A stretch of 64,000 bases of DNA from SZUA-36 sp963774415. GTDB lineage: Bacteria; Pseudomonadota; Gammaproteobacteria; Xanthomonadales; SZUA-36. The stretch lies in contig CAVZEU010000001.1 in assembly GCA_963774415.1 (NCBI GenBank), positions 434,001 to 498,000 of the forward strand, in the 5' to 3' direction. The translations under genes and the position numbers were made by a program. Positions 31,816 to 39,038 of this stretch are shown here, piece by piece. A model generated the notes under the pieces. That model made no database searches. It saw only the letters and a program-made list of their open reading frames with translations, and had not been told where the DNA came from. Each line of letters starts with the position of its first letter. Positions within the stretch are counted from its first letter, which is position 1.

Positions 31816-31844
31816 TTGCACGGGTATGACCCTGGTGATACCCT
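31816..31844 (+). promoter_or_regulatory. Promoter/operator of MazEF-like module (cassette 29)
   Basis: TTGCAC (31816-31821), 17 bp and TACCCT (31839-31844) predict transcription from ATG 31851. GTGCAGTTGCAC (31810-31821) and GGGTAT-N10-ATACCC (31822-31843) are inverted repeats that could be operators. The -10 is weak. Confidence 0.6.
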
Positions 31845-31850
31845 AATTGC

Positions 31851-32087
31851 ATGAAAGTCGCAGTATCTATTCCAGACCCAATTTTTGAAGCAGCTGAGAG
31901 GCTTGCCAAGCAACGCCGCGTGCCTCGCAGTCAATTATTTGCCGAAGCACTTGAAGCTTATTTGGAAGACAGAGATGCACAAGCTGTTACTGCTTCATTG
32001 AATGAAATTTATACCAGTGAGTCGTCTGCACTGGAAGCAGGGCTGCAAAAGGCACAGTACGACTCTATAGAACATGAAGCGTGGTGA
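31851..32087 (+). CDS. RHH antitoxin of MazF/PemK module (cassette 29)
   Basis: The 78-residue protein has a ribbon-helix-helix N-terminus (MKVAVSIPDPIFEAAERLAK, RVPRSQLFAEALEAYL) and a C-terminal toxin-binding tail. It overlaps the toxin by 14 bp. This is the CopG-type rather than AbrB-type partner of MazF. Confidence 0.85.
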   Translation: MKVAVSIPDPIFEAAERLAKQRRVPRSQLFAEALEAYLEDRDAQAVTASLNEIYTSESSALEAGLQKAQYDSIEHEAW

Positions 32088-32412
32088 AATTTGGTGGGCT
32101 AACTTACCACCCGCTTCTGGGTCGGGGCCTGGTTATCGCCGTCCAGTCCTTGTAGTCCAATCCAACGCATTCAATGAGAGCAAGCTCTCTACTGTTCTCG
32201 TAGCGGTGATCACCTCTAACTTAGCCTTGTCTGATGCGCCAGGTAACGTGAGGCTGAGTAAATCCAGTGGAGGTCTGTCAAAGGCATCGGTGGTCAATGT
32301 GTCTCAACTCCTAACCATGGACCGTGGCCTGCTTGGTAAACGGGTTGGCCTTCTGCCTGCGCGGACAATGCAACGCGTAGATGCCGGATTGAAACTGGTG
32401 TTGAGTCTATGA
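32074..32412 (+). CDS. mazF: MazF/PemK-family endoribonuclease toxin (cassette 29)
   Basis: The 112-residue protein has the PemK/MazF signature KRGEIWWANLPP, GYRRPVLVVQSNAFN, TVLVAVITSN and KASVVNVSQLLTMDR. It cleaves mRNA at short sequence motifs. Translationally coupled with its antitoxin. Confidence 0.92.
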   Translation: MKRGEIWWANLPPASGSGPGYRRPVLVVQSNAFNESKLSTVLVAVITSNLALSDAPGNVRLSKSSGGLSKASVVNVSQLLTMDRGLLGKRVGLLPARTMQRVDAGLKLVLSL

Positions 32413-32413
32413 C

Positions 32414-32473
32414 AAATAACCGGTCATTGAACCTGGACGCGCTAAAGCGAGCCGGTTAATTCAAACGTTAAGC
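32414..32473 (+). repeat. attC 29
   Basis: R'' is AAATAAC (32414) and R' is GTTAAGC (32467). Short TTAATTCAAACGTTA class. Confidence 0.9.
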
Positions 32474-32513
32474 GACACAGTCGTCTTGTTGCGCATCTCG
32501 AACGGAGGACACC

Positions 32514-33071
32514 ATGGGACTCTTGACTTTCAGCATCAACGTCTCACTCGACGGTTGCGTCGACCACCAGGAAGGAATCGCCGACGACGAGACACACACC
32601 TTCTTCACCCAACTCATGGATGAAGGCGGCGCGATGCTGTGGGGCCGTGTCACCTACGAGATGATGGAAAGCTACTGGCCGGCGGTTGCGCGCGGCGACA
32701 TGGAGGCACCACCGGCGCTTCGCGAGTGGGCCGTCAAGCTGGAGGCAAAGCCGAAGTATGTGGTGTCGTCAACGCGTAAGGACTATTCATGGACCAATAG
32801 CCACCACATCGCCGGCGACCTTCGCACGGGTGTGCAGAAACTCAAGGATGCGACCCCGGCTGGTGTGCTCCTTGGTAGCGGTAAGCTCGCGGCAGAGCTC
32901 GATCGGCTGGATCTGATCGATGAGTACAAATTCCTCGTCCACCCCAGGATCGTCGGCCACGGCCCGACCCTGTACCAGAGTGGGCTGCCGACTACGCGAC
33001 GGCTTGAGCTGGTCTCGGCAACGCCGCTCCTTAACGGTGCTGTCGCGATGCACTACCGGCGCGAGCGTTGA
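32514..33071 (+). CDS. Dihydrofolate reductase-like (RibD C-terminal) family protein (cassette 30)
   Basis: The 185-residue protein has the pattern FSINVSLDGCVDH, AMLWGRVTYEMMESYWP, GVLLGSGKLAAELDRLDLIDEY and VHPRIVGHGPTLY, of the RibD-C/DHFR-like NADPH-binding group. The substrate is not known; these are not classical trimethoprim-resistance Dfr proteins. GGAGG precedes ATG 32514. GC-rich cassette. Confidence 0.88.
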   Translation: MGLLTFSINVSLDGCVDHQEGIADDETHTFFTQLMDEGGAMLWGRVTYEMMESYWPAVARGDMEAPPALREWAVKLEAKPKYVVSSTRKDYSWTNSHHIAGDLRTGVQKLKDATPAGVLLGSGKLAAELDRLDLIDEYKFLVHPRIVGHGPTLYQSGLPTTRRLELVSATPLLNGAVAMHYRRER

Positions 33072-33090
33072 CTTGGAGTTGGGTCATGTC

Positions 33091-33160
33091 GACTAACAAC
33101 ACGCTGCAGCCGGACGGGCCACGAAATAGCTCGGCCCGCCGGTGAGCGCGGGCGTTGGCC
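33091..33160 (+). repeat. attC 30
   Basis: R'' is GACTAAC (33091) and R' is GTTGGCC (33154). GC-rich arms (CCGGACGGGCC...GGCCCGCCGG). Confidence 0.82.
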
Positions 33161-33163
33161 AGT

Positions 33164-33535
33164 CTATATCCACACATCATTCTCGGCCGTTCTCTCGCCC
33201 CCCTCGTGCCCCGTATTCAGAACCCCGCGAGGCTCAATAAGGAGCACCCGGGCCTCGTCTTCCGCATAGGGCTTATGTTCGACCCCCTTCGGGACCACGT
33301 ACATTTCGCCTTTGCTGATATGGACATGGCCATCTTTGAAGTCTATGCGTAGGGTTCCGTCGAGAACGATGAAAGTCTCATCCGTGTCCTTGTGGTCATG
33401 CCAAATGAAATCGCCTTTGATCTTTACGATCTTAAACTGATAATCGTTCATCTCGGCGATCACTTTGGGCGCCCACTGCTCGTCGAAGAGGCTGAATTTT
33501 TGCGCGAAATTTATTGCCTTATATGTCATGGGCAA
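33164..33535 (-). CDS. Cupin-domain protein (cassette 31)
   Basis: This 123-residue single-domain cupin carries the metal-binding pattern FIWHDHKDTDETFIVLDGTL and GEMYVVPKGVEHKP. It is transcribed against the array and ends 10 bp from the cassette boundary. Last gene of a three-gene leftward set with a regulator and an SRPBCC protein. Function unknown. Confidence 0.88.
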   Translation of the reverse strand: MPMTYKAINFAQKFSLFDEQWAPKVIAEMNDYQFKIVKIKGDFIWHDHKDTDETFIVLDGTLRIDFKDGHVHISKGEMYVVPKGVEHKPYAEDEARVLLIEPRGVLNTGHEGGERTAENDVWI

Positions 33536-33584
33536 TTCTCCAATATTTTCGTCTAACTCTCTCCATCAGTCGCCGCTTCGGGTG

Positions 33585-33938
33585 TTATCGCCTCGCCGGG
33601 TCCTTATCCAAGTGCGCCTGTAGCCGGCCGAGCGCCTGTTCCCACTGTCTCGAGATTTGGTTCAGGTATCGGTGTACCACAGCAAGCTGCTGAGGCTGCA
33701 ACTCGAATATCCGCTCGCGACCCTCATGGCGGCTCGTGGCGAGATCGGCCTTCTCCAGGGCGACCAGATGTTTGGTCACGGCCTGACGAGAGACGGTCGC
33801 GCCCTCAGCAAGTTCCGAGATTGACTGCGGCCCGTTGCGTGAGAGTCGGTCGAGCAGTTGCAGGCGGGTTGGATCGCTCAGCGCGGCAAAAAGCGGCGCG
33901 GCCCGGTCGAAGCGTGGAGCAATGTTCGCAGCAAGCAT
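33585..33938 (-). CDS. ArsR-family transcriptional regulator (cassette 31)
   Basis: The 117-residue winged-helix protein has FAALSDPTRLQLLDRLSRNG, ISELAEGATVSRQAVTKHLVALEKADL and RERIFELQP. It lacks metal-binding cysteines. It belongs to the ArsR group that is usually paired with an AHSA1/SRPBCC protein, as here. It probably controls the leftward operon through the palindrome at 34464-34483. Confidence 0.9.
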   Translation of the reverse strand: MLAANIAPRFDRAAPLFAALSDPTRLQLLDRLSRNGPQSISELAEGATVSRQAVTKHLVALEKADLATSRHEGRERIFELQPQQLAVVHRYLNQISRQWEQALGRLQAHLDKDPARR

Positions 33939-33952
33939 TGACGGTTTCTCTG

Positions 33953-34447
33953 TCAGGCCATTCGGGCGAGATATTTCTCGATAAGGGTAAGTTGCGCCTC
34001 CCAGCCTCTCTCATTCCCTTCGAACGCCTTGGCTCGCCGCGCGAGCGGGATGGCGTCGAAACCAGACTCGGTGATGGTCAGCCGTGTTCCTTCGGCAACC
34101 TCCTCCAGCTCGAAGGTAACGAGGGTGGTGGGTTCTTTCGAATAATCAACCTTGGAATCAACGGCACCCGGGTGCCAGCGGTAAGAGAAGAGATGCATAG
34201 GCTCGACCCGGTCGATGGTTATTTCGAATCGGAGTCCTTCGTACGGCCGCTGACCCTTCGCAATTTCGGGGTCGACCGATGTCGGAACGAGCTCGCCGGT
34301 CAGGCGCGCGCCGGCCACGAACGGGCCATCGAAGCGCATTCCAAACCATGTGCCGAATTCCCGGGCGTCGCTGATTGCGCGCCAGACGCGATCAAGAGGC
34401 GCGCGAAGGAGAATCCGCTTCTCAATGCGATCGGTACTGGATGCCAT
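33953..34447 (-). CDS. SRPBCC/AHSA1-family protein (cassette 31)
   Basis: This 164-residue protein (start ATG 34447; the frame opens 12 codons earlier) has the AHSA1 pattern ILLRAPLDRVWRAISDAREFGTWFG, GLRFEITIDRVEPMHLFSYRW and a terminal GWEAQLTLIEKYLA. It is the first gene of the leftward operon and sits 14 bp before the ArsR gene. Confidence 0.9.
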   Translation of the reverse strand: MASSTDRIEKRILLRAPLDRVWRAISDAREFGTWFGMRFDGPFVAGARLTGELVPTSVDPEIAKGQRPYEGLRFEITIDRVEPMHLFSYRWHPGAVDSKVDYSKEPTTLVTFELEEVAEGTRLTITESGFDAIPLARRAKAFEGNERGWEAQLTLIEKYLARMA

Positions 34448-34463
34448 TTGAAACTCCTGTACT

Positions 34464-34483
34464 ATGCAACCTATTGGTTGCAT
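34464..34483. promoter_or_regulatory. Operator-like palindrome upstream of the leftward operon
   Basis: ATGCAACC-TATT-GGTTGCAT is a perfect 8-bp inverted repeat 16 bp before ATG 34447, a plausible ArsR-family binding site. Confidence 0.7.
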
Positions 34484-34608
34484 CTAGGATACAGGAGCTT
34501 CGGCGTACACGCAATCACGGGGTTGCATATTATGCCGAACATTTGTGGTGCCGGGCATTCTCCTGCAATCAGACCCTTCAAACTGGCATAATCCTGAGAG
34601 GAGATACC

Positions 34609-34660
34609 GCCTAACCAGGCGCCCAGCCGACCGTCCGACGGCTGTGCTTGGGCGTTATGC
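34609..34660 (+). repeat. attC 31
   Basis: R'' is GCCTAAC (34609) and R' is GTTATGC (34654). Short GC-rich arm CAGCCGACCGTCCGACGGCTG. The 125 bp to its left (34484-34608) show no gene. Confidence 0.85.
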
Positions 34661-34685
34661 ATTTACAAAACTCGGAGGATAAATA

Positions 34686-35183
34686 ATGAAGCTCGAAGGA
34701 TCATGTCATTGCGGTAGCGTGCACTTCAGCGTTTTGTCCGACCATCCCTATCCATTCAACCACTGTTATTGTTCGATCTGCCGGAAAACTGCAGGCGGTG
34801 GCGGTTATGCTGTCAACCTGGGTGGGCACTTTGAGACACTAAAGGTTGAGGGAGAGAAATTTATCAGTGTCTACAGCGCGATTATCAAAGACTCCGAAAC
34901 CGGAGAAAGCCAGGAGAGTCCCGGACAAAGGCATTTTTGTAAAAAGTGCGGAAGCGCTCTCTGGCAATGGGACCCGAGATGGCCAGAACTTGTGCACCCA
35001 TTTGCTTCCGCAATTGATACGGATCTACCCGTACCACCGGAGCGCACGCATATGATGTTGGGCTCAAAGCCTGGATGGGTTGAGCTGCATCCCGGACCAA
35101 ACGACAAATTGTTTGAAGCGTATCCGCAAGAGTCGCTTGCGGATTGGCATGTGCGATTGGGACTTGAGGACCGAAATGCATAA
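34686..35183 (+). CDS. GFA/CENP-V-type zinc protein (cassette 32)
   Basis: The 165-residue protein has the GFA fold cysteine set GSCHCGSVHF, NHCYCSICRKTAGGG and HFCKKCGSALW, binding zinc. Related to glutathione-dependent formaldehyde-activating enzyme; the actual substrate is unknown. GGAGG lies 8 nt before ATG. A second GFA cassette is at 39137. Confidence 0.92.
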   Translation: MKLEGSCHCGSVHFSVLSDHPYPFNHCYCSICRKTAGGGGYAVNLGGHFETLKVEGEKFISVYSAIIKDSETGESQESPGQRHFCKKCGSALWQWDPRWPELVHPFASAIDTDLPVPPERTHMMLGSKPGWVELHPGPNDKLFEAYPQESLADWHVRLGLEDRNA

Positions 35184-35238
35184 CAAACGGATGCAGCCGG
35201 TCGCGGCGAAGCTGCGCCGCTGATGCGAAGCGTTAGAC
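35178..35238 (+). repeat. attC 32
   Basis: R'' is GCATAAC (35178) and R' is GTTAGAC (35232). CCGCTGATGCGAAGCGTTA class. Confidence 0.92.
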
Positions 35239-35252
35239 TTCAGTGAGGCAGC

Positions 35253-35831
35253 ATGGGAAAGAGTAGGCTGGAAGCATTTAGTGATGGTGTACTAGCCATC
35301 ATCATAACTATCATGGTTCTTGAATTAAAAATTCCTCACGGGACAAGAATTGATGTGCTTGTCCCGATACTGCCAAATTTCCTCAGCTACGTTCTCAGTT
35401 TCATTTATGTGGGTATTTACTGGAACAACCATCATCATTTACTTCACGCTGCCAGGGAAGTTTCAGGCAGTGTCCTTTGGTCGAATCTGAATTTGCTCTT
35501 CTGGCTTTCATTATTTCCCTTCGCTACAGGCTGGATGGGTGAAAATCATTTTGCCCCATTGCCAACAGCCGTATATGGAGTCGTTCTGTTTATGGCGGCT
35601 ATTGCCTATTACATATTGCAACGTTGCATCATGGCTACGGATGGCTGTAGTTCACTTCTTCGCAAGGCAATAGGCTCAGACTGGAAAGGAAAGCTCTCGC
35701 CGGTTCTCTACTTCGCGGCAATAGGTTTGTCGTTTGTATATCACTGGGCAGCACAAGCCATATATGTAGCAGTAGCGTTTATGTGGCTTGTGCCAGATAA
35801 AAGAATAGAGCGGGCAATAAATGAAACCTAG
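35253..35831 (+). CDS. TMEM175-family potassium channel (cassette 33)
   Basis: The 192-residue protein has about six hydrophobic helices and the TMEM175/DUF1211 signature RLEAFSDGVLAIIITIMVLE (RxxxFSD) in helix 1. Prokaryotic members form K+ leak channels. A membrane transporter as a cassette cargo is uncommon. Confidence 0.88.
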   Translation: MGKSRLEAFSDGVLAIIITIMVLELKIPHGTRIDVLVPILPNFLSYVLSFIYVGIYWNNHHHLLHAAREVSGSVLWSNLNLLFWLSLFPFATGWMGENHFAPLPTAVYGVVLFMAAIAYYILQRCIMATDGCSSLLRKAIGSDWKGKLSPVLYFAAIGLSFVYHWAAQAIYVAVAFMWLVPDKRIERAINET

Positions 35832-35900
35832 CAAGTCAATCAACTTCGCGCCTACGGCGCCGGATGCAGCAAAGCTGCGCCGGTTGTTGGGGCGTTAGGT
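35826..35900 (+). repeat. attC 33 (degenerate R'')
   Basis: R'' reads ACCTAGC (35826) and R' is GTTAGGT (35894). Arms GGCGCCGG...GCGCCGG are present. Confidence 0.7.
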
Positions 35901-35906
35901 AGTCAA

Positions 35907-36326
35907 ATGATATTGCTACAGCGCAAGCAGTTAAAAATGCTTGCCATTATTTCTGGTGCCATTGCCACTGTTGTCTGGGTACCGTTTGCGATATTAGTTA
36001 CATTTGCAACGTGGGGAGCCATGTTTCAAGCACGAGGAACGGGTGCAACAATTTTTATTTTTTGGGCACCGCTAGGCCTTCTCGGAGTAGTCAGTTTCTG
36101 GTTCTGGGCATTCTCGAAGCAGATTACATCAACAATAAATCGTGCGGTCATTTCGGCACTCATTAGCATCGGGATTATCGCCACGATTCCATTTATTTTT
36201 CTTGGTGCGGCGTTTTTTGCCATGGCGGGTGCGGGCATTATTCCGGGTGCGTATGCAATTGTGGACATATGGCTACCTAACAAACCCATCCAGCGGACGG
36301 CAAAAAGCGGTGCGGCTGATGGGTAA
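35907..36326 (+). CDS. Four-helix membrane protein with attC-encoded tail (cassette 34)
   Basis: The 139-residue protein starts at ATG 35907. It has four hydrophobic segments (MLAIISGAIATVVWVPFAIL, IFIFWAPLGLLGVVSFWF, ALISIGIIATIPFIFLGAAF, MAGAGIIPGAYAIV). The final NKPIQRTAKSGAADG is encoded by the attC. No family recognised. Confidence 0.68.
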   Translation: MILLQRKQLKMLAIISGAIATVVWVPFAILVTFATWGAMFQARGTGATIFIFWAPLGLLGVVSFWFWAFSKQITSTINRAVISALISIGIIATIPFIFLGAAFFAMAGAGIIPGAYAIVDIWLPNKPIQRTAKSGAADG

Positions 36327-36334
36327 TGTTAAAG
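36275..36334 (+). repeat. attC 34
   Basis: R'' is ACCTAAC (36275) and R' is GTTAAAG (36328). GGCTGATGGGTAATGTTA type. Confidence 0.88.
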
Positions 36335-36835
36335 CGCAATAAACACATGGACATACCGGAAAAAGTTCAACAGTTTTATAAGTTATCTAAAGACTACTGC
36401 CAATGGGCGGAGAACGGCCCAGGTCCAGAAGAAAGCGAAGTATTTACAGCATTATATTTCGTTTCAGCATTATATAATCAGGCTTTGAGCCTACCCGATG
36501 TTGAGCCGTCAGATGATGATCATGACGATTTAGATATTACCAAAGTTGAATCTGAACCAATTTATAAAAGGTTCGCTAGCATCCCCTTTCAATACTATTC
36601 GGAAATATTTCATCCAATTTCAGATTCTCCAGATGAACCAACCGTCGGAGATATTGCTGACGACCTTATGGATATATATATCGACCTAAAGCAAGGCATA
36701 TTGATTTACGAAAAAGGTGTCCCGGTTGACGCAGCTTTTCTGTGGCGTACAACATTCGGATTGCACTGGGGGAGGCACGCAACAAGTGCTTTAAGGGTTT
36801 TACACATTTACGGCACTGAATTATCAGAAGAATGA
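36326..36835 (+). CDS. DUF5063 family protein (cassette 35)
   Basis: The 169-residue protein matches DUF5063 (FTALYFVSALYNQALSLP, PFQYYSEIFHP, DIADDLMDIYIDLKQGILIYE, FGLHWGRHATSALRVLH). Function unknown. ATG 36326 straddles the recombination core (its G is the last base of the left attC half); ATG 36347 (MDIPEK) is an alternative lying fully inside the cassette. Confidence 0.8.
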   Translation: MLKRNKHMDIPEKVQQFYKLSKDYCQWAENGPGPEESEVFTALYFVSALYNQALSLPDVEPSDDDHDDLDITKVESEPIYKRFASIPFQYYSEIFHPISDSPDEPTVGDIADDLMDIYIDLKQGILIYEKGVPVDAAFLWRTTFGLHWGRHATSALRVLHIYGTELSEE

Positions 36836-36841
36836 AAATCG

Positions 36842-36911
36842 CTTTAACAACGCAGTTGAGTTCGACGGTTAAAACCTGCGGGGTTTACCGTGTCTCACCG
36901 CAACGTTAGAT
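36842..36911 (+). repeat. attC 35
   Basis: R'' is CTTTAAC (36842) and R' is GTTAGAT (36905). Inner AAACCTGCGGGGTTT stem. Confidence 0.82.
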
Positions 36912-36923
36912 CGCACGGAAGCC

Positions 36924-37346
36924 ATGCATCAAGCCATCGCACATATCGCCCTTGTAGTTCGTGATTATGACGAAGCCCTTGCCTTCTACGTTGGCAAGCT
37001 TGGCTTCGATATTGTCGAAGACAAGTATCAGCCGGAACAGGACAAACGCTGGGTGGTAATCTCTCCCCCTGGCGATTCAAGCACATCTTTGCTGCTAGCT
37101 CGCGCATCCACACCGCAGCAGGAGACATTTATCGGCAATCAAACAGGCGGCCGTGTTTTTTTGTTTCTGCAAACCGACGATTTTTGGCGAGACTACAACC
37201 GCATGGTCGACTCCGGCGTTCACTTTGTCCGTCCACCGAGCGAGCAACCATACGGTACAGTGGCCGTATTTGAGGATCTGTATGGCACTCGCTGGGATCT
37301 CCTTCAGTACAACAAGTCCACCCCTTACGCTTCGGATGAGGTCTAA
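36924..37346 (+). CDS. VOC/glyoxalase-family protein (cassette 36)
   Basis: The 140-residue protein has the two beta-alpha-beta-beta-beta halves of vicinal oxygen chelate proteins: HIALVVRDYDEALAFYVGKLGF with H7, and GVHFVRPPSEQPYGTVAVFEDLYGTRWDLLQ with E/D metal candidates. The substrate is not known; related cassettes include bleomycin-type and glyoxalase-like proteins. Confidence 0.9.
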   Translation: MHQAIAHIALVVRDYDEALAFYVGKLGFDIVEDKYQPEQDKRWVVISPPGDSSTSLLLARASTPQQETFIGNQTGGRVFLFLQTDDFWRDYNRMVDSGVHFVRPPSEQPYGTVAVFEDLYGTRWDLLQYNKSTPYASDEV

Positions 37347-37398
37347 CTGTTCGTTCAAGCCGACCGCACACTGGCTACGCCAGCGGGCGGCGTCATAA
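37341..37398 (+). repeat. attC 36 (degenerate R')
   Basis: R'' is GTCTAAC (37341), but R' reads GTCATAA (37392). Inner CTGGCTACGCCAG stem. Confidence 0.6.
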
Positions 37399-37418
37399 CT
37401 CCGGCGGTATGAGTCACT

Positions 37419-37670
37419 ATGAAAACCGATAAAGAAAATATCCACCGCTGCGAAGAGAACTTCTATGACGACATTGGGATTGAATATCAGAGAATTAATG
37501 TAGAGCAAAACTCATGGGTCATCGATTACATATGGCGAGCTAAGGGCGATGACGTCGAAGACGGAATAGCGGAAAAAGTCGGTGATATCATTATGCAAGA
37601 TACCTTGCTTATCTCGTATTGTCCGTTCTGCGGGAAAAGGCTTACCGATGACAAGAAGAATGCATGGTGA
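37419..37670 (+). CDS. Small zinc-ribbon hypothetical protein (cassette 37)
   Basis: This 83-residue protein starts at ATG 37419. The C-terminal SYCPFCGKRLTDD has a single CxxC knuckle; an upstream Cys (HRCEENFYDD) might complete it. It looks like a small regulatory or adaptor protein. Family not recognised. Confidence 0.65.
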   Translation: MKTDKENIHRCEENFYDDIGIEYQRINVEQNSWVIDYIWRAKGDDVEDGIAEKVGDIIMQDTLLISYCPFCGKRLTDDKKNAW

Positions 37671-37671
37671 C

Positions 37672-37700
37672 TCATAACAAACCGGCCAACCTTGCCCATT
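37672..37700 (+). repeat. Truncated attC 37 (left end only)
   Basis: R'' TCATAAC (37672) and a few following bases (AAACCGGCCAACC) are present, but no matching R' follows. The site is cut by an inserted or recombined gene fragment. Confidence 0.6.
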
Positions 37701-37702
37701 TC

Positions 37703-37783
37703 AAGTTTATGGTAAAGGCAAGTGGAGAAAAAGGAAGGGTATCGCCGAGGGTGAGTTTCTGGATGGTGCTATCCGAGCAGCAG
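37703..37783 (+). pseudogene. Fragment of the cassette 4 gene 1
   Basis: About 80 bp matches 14809-14886 with only about five differences (GTTTATGGTAAAGGC..., GATGGTGCTATCCGA). Both ends of the gene are missing. It joins the truncated attC 37 and leads into unrelated sequence. Confidence 0.85.
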
Positions 37784-37884
37784 AGTCGGGCGGCATTTGG
37801 CAACGGCAACCGCGATGGCTTCACACGCAATGTGGCACCATCTGGGGCCGGCAGGAGCGGTCCCTGTTGGAGGAGGCTTGCAAG

Positions 37885-38307
37885 ATGCAGGAGGATGAAC
37901 ACATCGATGTCGTCAGGCGGTACTTCGATGCCTGCAATTCCGGGGCGCTCGAGGACTTCCAGTCGACTTTGGCCGAGGACGTGATCCACTACTTTCTGCC
38001 TTACCGGTTTACACCGATCAGAGGCGCTGATCATCTGGCTCGATTTTGGCGCAAGTTCAAGCAGGCTTCCGATACCGTCTGGGCAATCGACGAGATCATC
38101 GCCCAGGGGGACCGCGCTGTCAGCGAGTGGAGCCTGATCTGGACTCCACCGGGAACCAGCTTACGCGTGAAGATGCGAGGCAGCGAGTGGTACGAGATGC
38201 GCTCTGGCGTTATCGGCGAGATACGCGCCTACTTCGCCTATGACGAAAGTGGCGATGCGGAACTCACGGGATTTCCATATCGCGACCGACGCTACCTGAT
38301 GGAGTAG
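37885..38307 (+). CDS. SnoaL/NTF2-like protein (cassette region 38, gene 1)
   Basis: The 140-residue protein has AGGAGG 8 nt before ATG 37885. The NTF2-fold pattern is VVRRYFDACNSGALEDFQSTLAEDV, PIRGADHLARFWRKF, RAVSEWSL and RGSEWYEMRSGVIGEIRAYF. Probable small-molecule-binding or isomerase-type enzyme. Followed by a second SnoaL-like gene with no attC between. Confidence 0.85.
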   Translation: MQEDEHIDVVRRYFDACNSGALEDFQSTLAEDVIHYFLPYRFTPIRGADHLARFWRKFKQASDTVWAIDEIIAQGDRAVSEWSLIWTPPGTSLRVKMRGSEWYEMRSGVIGEIRAYFAYDESGDAELTGFPYRDRRYLME

Positions 38308-38338
38308 CCCAGCGGTTCGAGACGGATGGGAGGCGACA

Positions 38339-38692
38339 TTGACTCGCAGTCAAATAATGGGTGAAGCGGCACAGGCGAATGCGTCGCGTTACCTGGAGGC
38401 CCGGAACGCCGCGAACCTGGATCTTCTCGATGAAATCTACTCTCCGGAGGCAGTCGTGGACGACTGCAGCGCGCCAGAGGATTTGCATGGGTTGGAGGCG
38501 CTAAAGTCTCACTACGAAGCGAGCCATAATGGCTTTCCATATTTCCAGATTCACTTCGATGACATGCTCGTTGCTGAGAATCACATCATTTTCAGATGTA
38601 CGGTCGAAGGGACACAAACCGGCACACTGCGTGGGATGCCGGCGACCGGGGAGTATGTATGTTTCCCGGCCGTGGCAATTGAGGTGACATGA
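38339..38692 (+). CDS. SnoaL-like protein, possibly truncated (cassette region 38, gene 2)
   Basis: This 117-residue protein starts at TTG 38339 with GGGAGG 5 nt upstream. The pattern is YLEARNAANLDLLDEIYSPEAVVDD, GLEALKSHYEAS and FRCTVEGTQTGTLRGMPATG. It stops where NTF2-fold relatives usually continue with a final strand (GKIxExW), so the 3' end may be lost. Confidence 0.75.
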   Translation: MTRSQIMGEAAQANASRYLEARNAANLDLLDEIYSPEAVVDDCSAPEDLHGLEALKSHYEASHNGFPYFQIHFDDMLVAENHIIFRCTVEGTQTGTLRGMPATGEYVCFPAVAIEVT

Positions 38693-38744
38693 AACCCTCC
38701 CGGTTCATGCACCGCACCTCAAGTTTGGGTACATTTGAAGTGAA

Positions 38745-39038
38745 ATGAAGAATCTGAGCGCCAACGAATTTGAAGAGCTTCAACTGTGGCAGAAGAGGAT
38801 GATCACAGTCCTTGTCACCATTATGGCGGCTCTTGTACTTGTCGTATGTGCGGACTGGATTATTGGCATATCCCGGATGGTTGCATCGTTTGCCTTTTTA
38901 GTATTATTGGCTCTGGCAGGTTTGGGGATTTTCATTCAGTTCAGTCAAAAGTGCCCGAGATGTGGGTACCGTCTGGGGTTTCAATCTCGGCTCCTGGTTC
39001 CCCAAAACTGCAAGAAATGTGGGGTCGGTTTGAAGTGA
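38745..39038 (+). CDS. Two-helix membrane protein with zinc ribbon
   Basis: The 97-residue protein has two hydrophobic segments (MITVLVTIMAALVLVVCADW, VASFAFLVLLALAGLGIFI) followed by a rubredoxin-like pair of knuckles, CPRCGYRL and CKKCGVGL. Function unknown. Likely cargo of the same eroded cassette block. Confidence 0.75.
   Translation: MKNLSANEFEELQLWQKRMITVLVTIMAALVLVVCADWIIGISRMVASFAFLVLLALAGLGIFIQFSQKCPRCGYRLGFQSRLLVPQNCKKCGVGLK

Noticed and set aside
32514..33071. Trimethoprim-resistance dihydrofolate reductase
   Set aside because: The sequence fits the RibD C-terminal/DHFR-like group, not DfrA or DfrB; no resistance role can be claimed.
37664..37984. 106-codon ORF spanning the truncated attC and the cassette 4 fragment
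   Set aside because: It translates the relic in a non-native frame and runs into the SnoaL gene; no domain.
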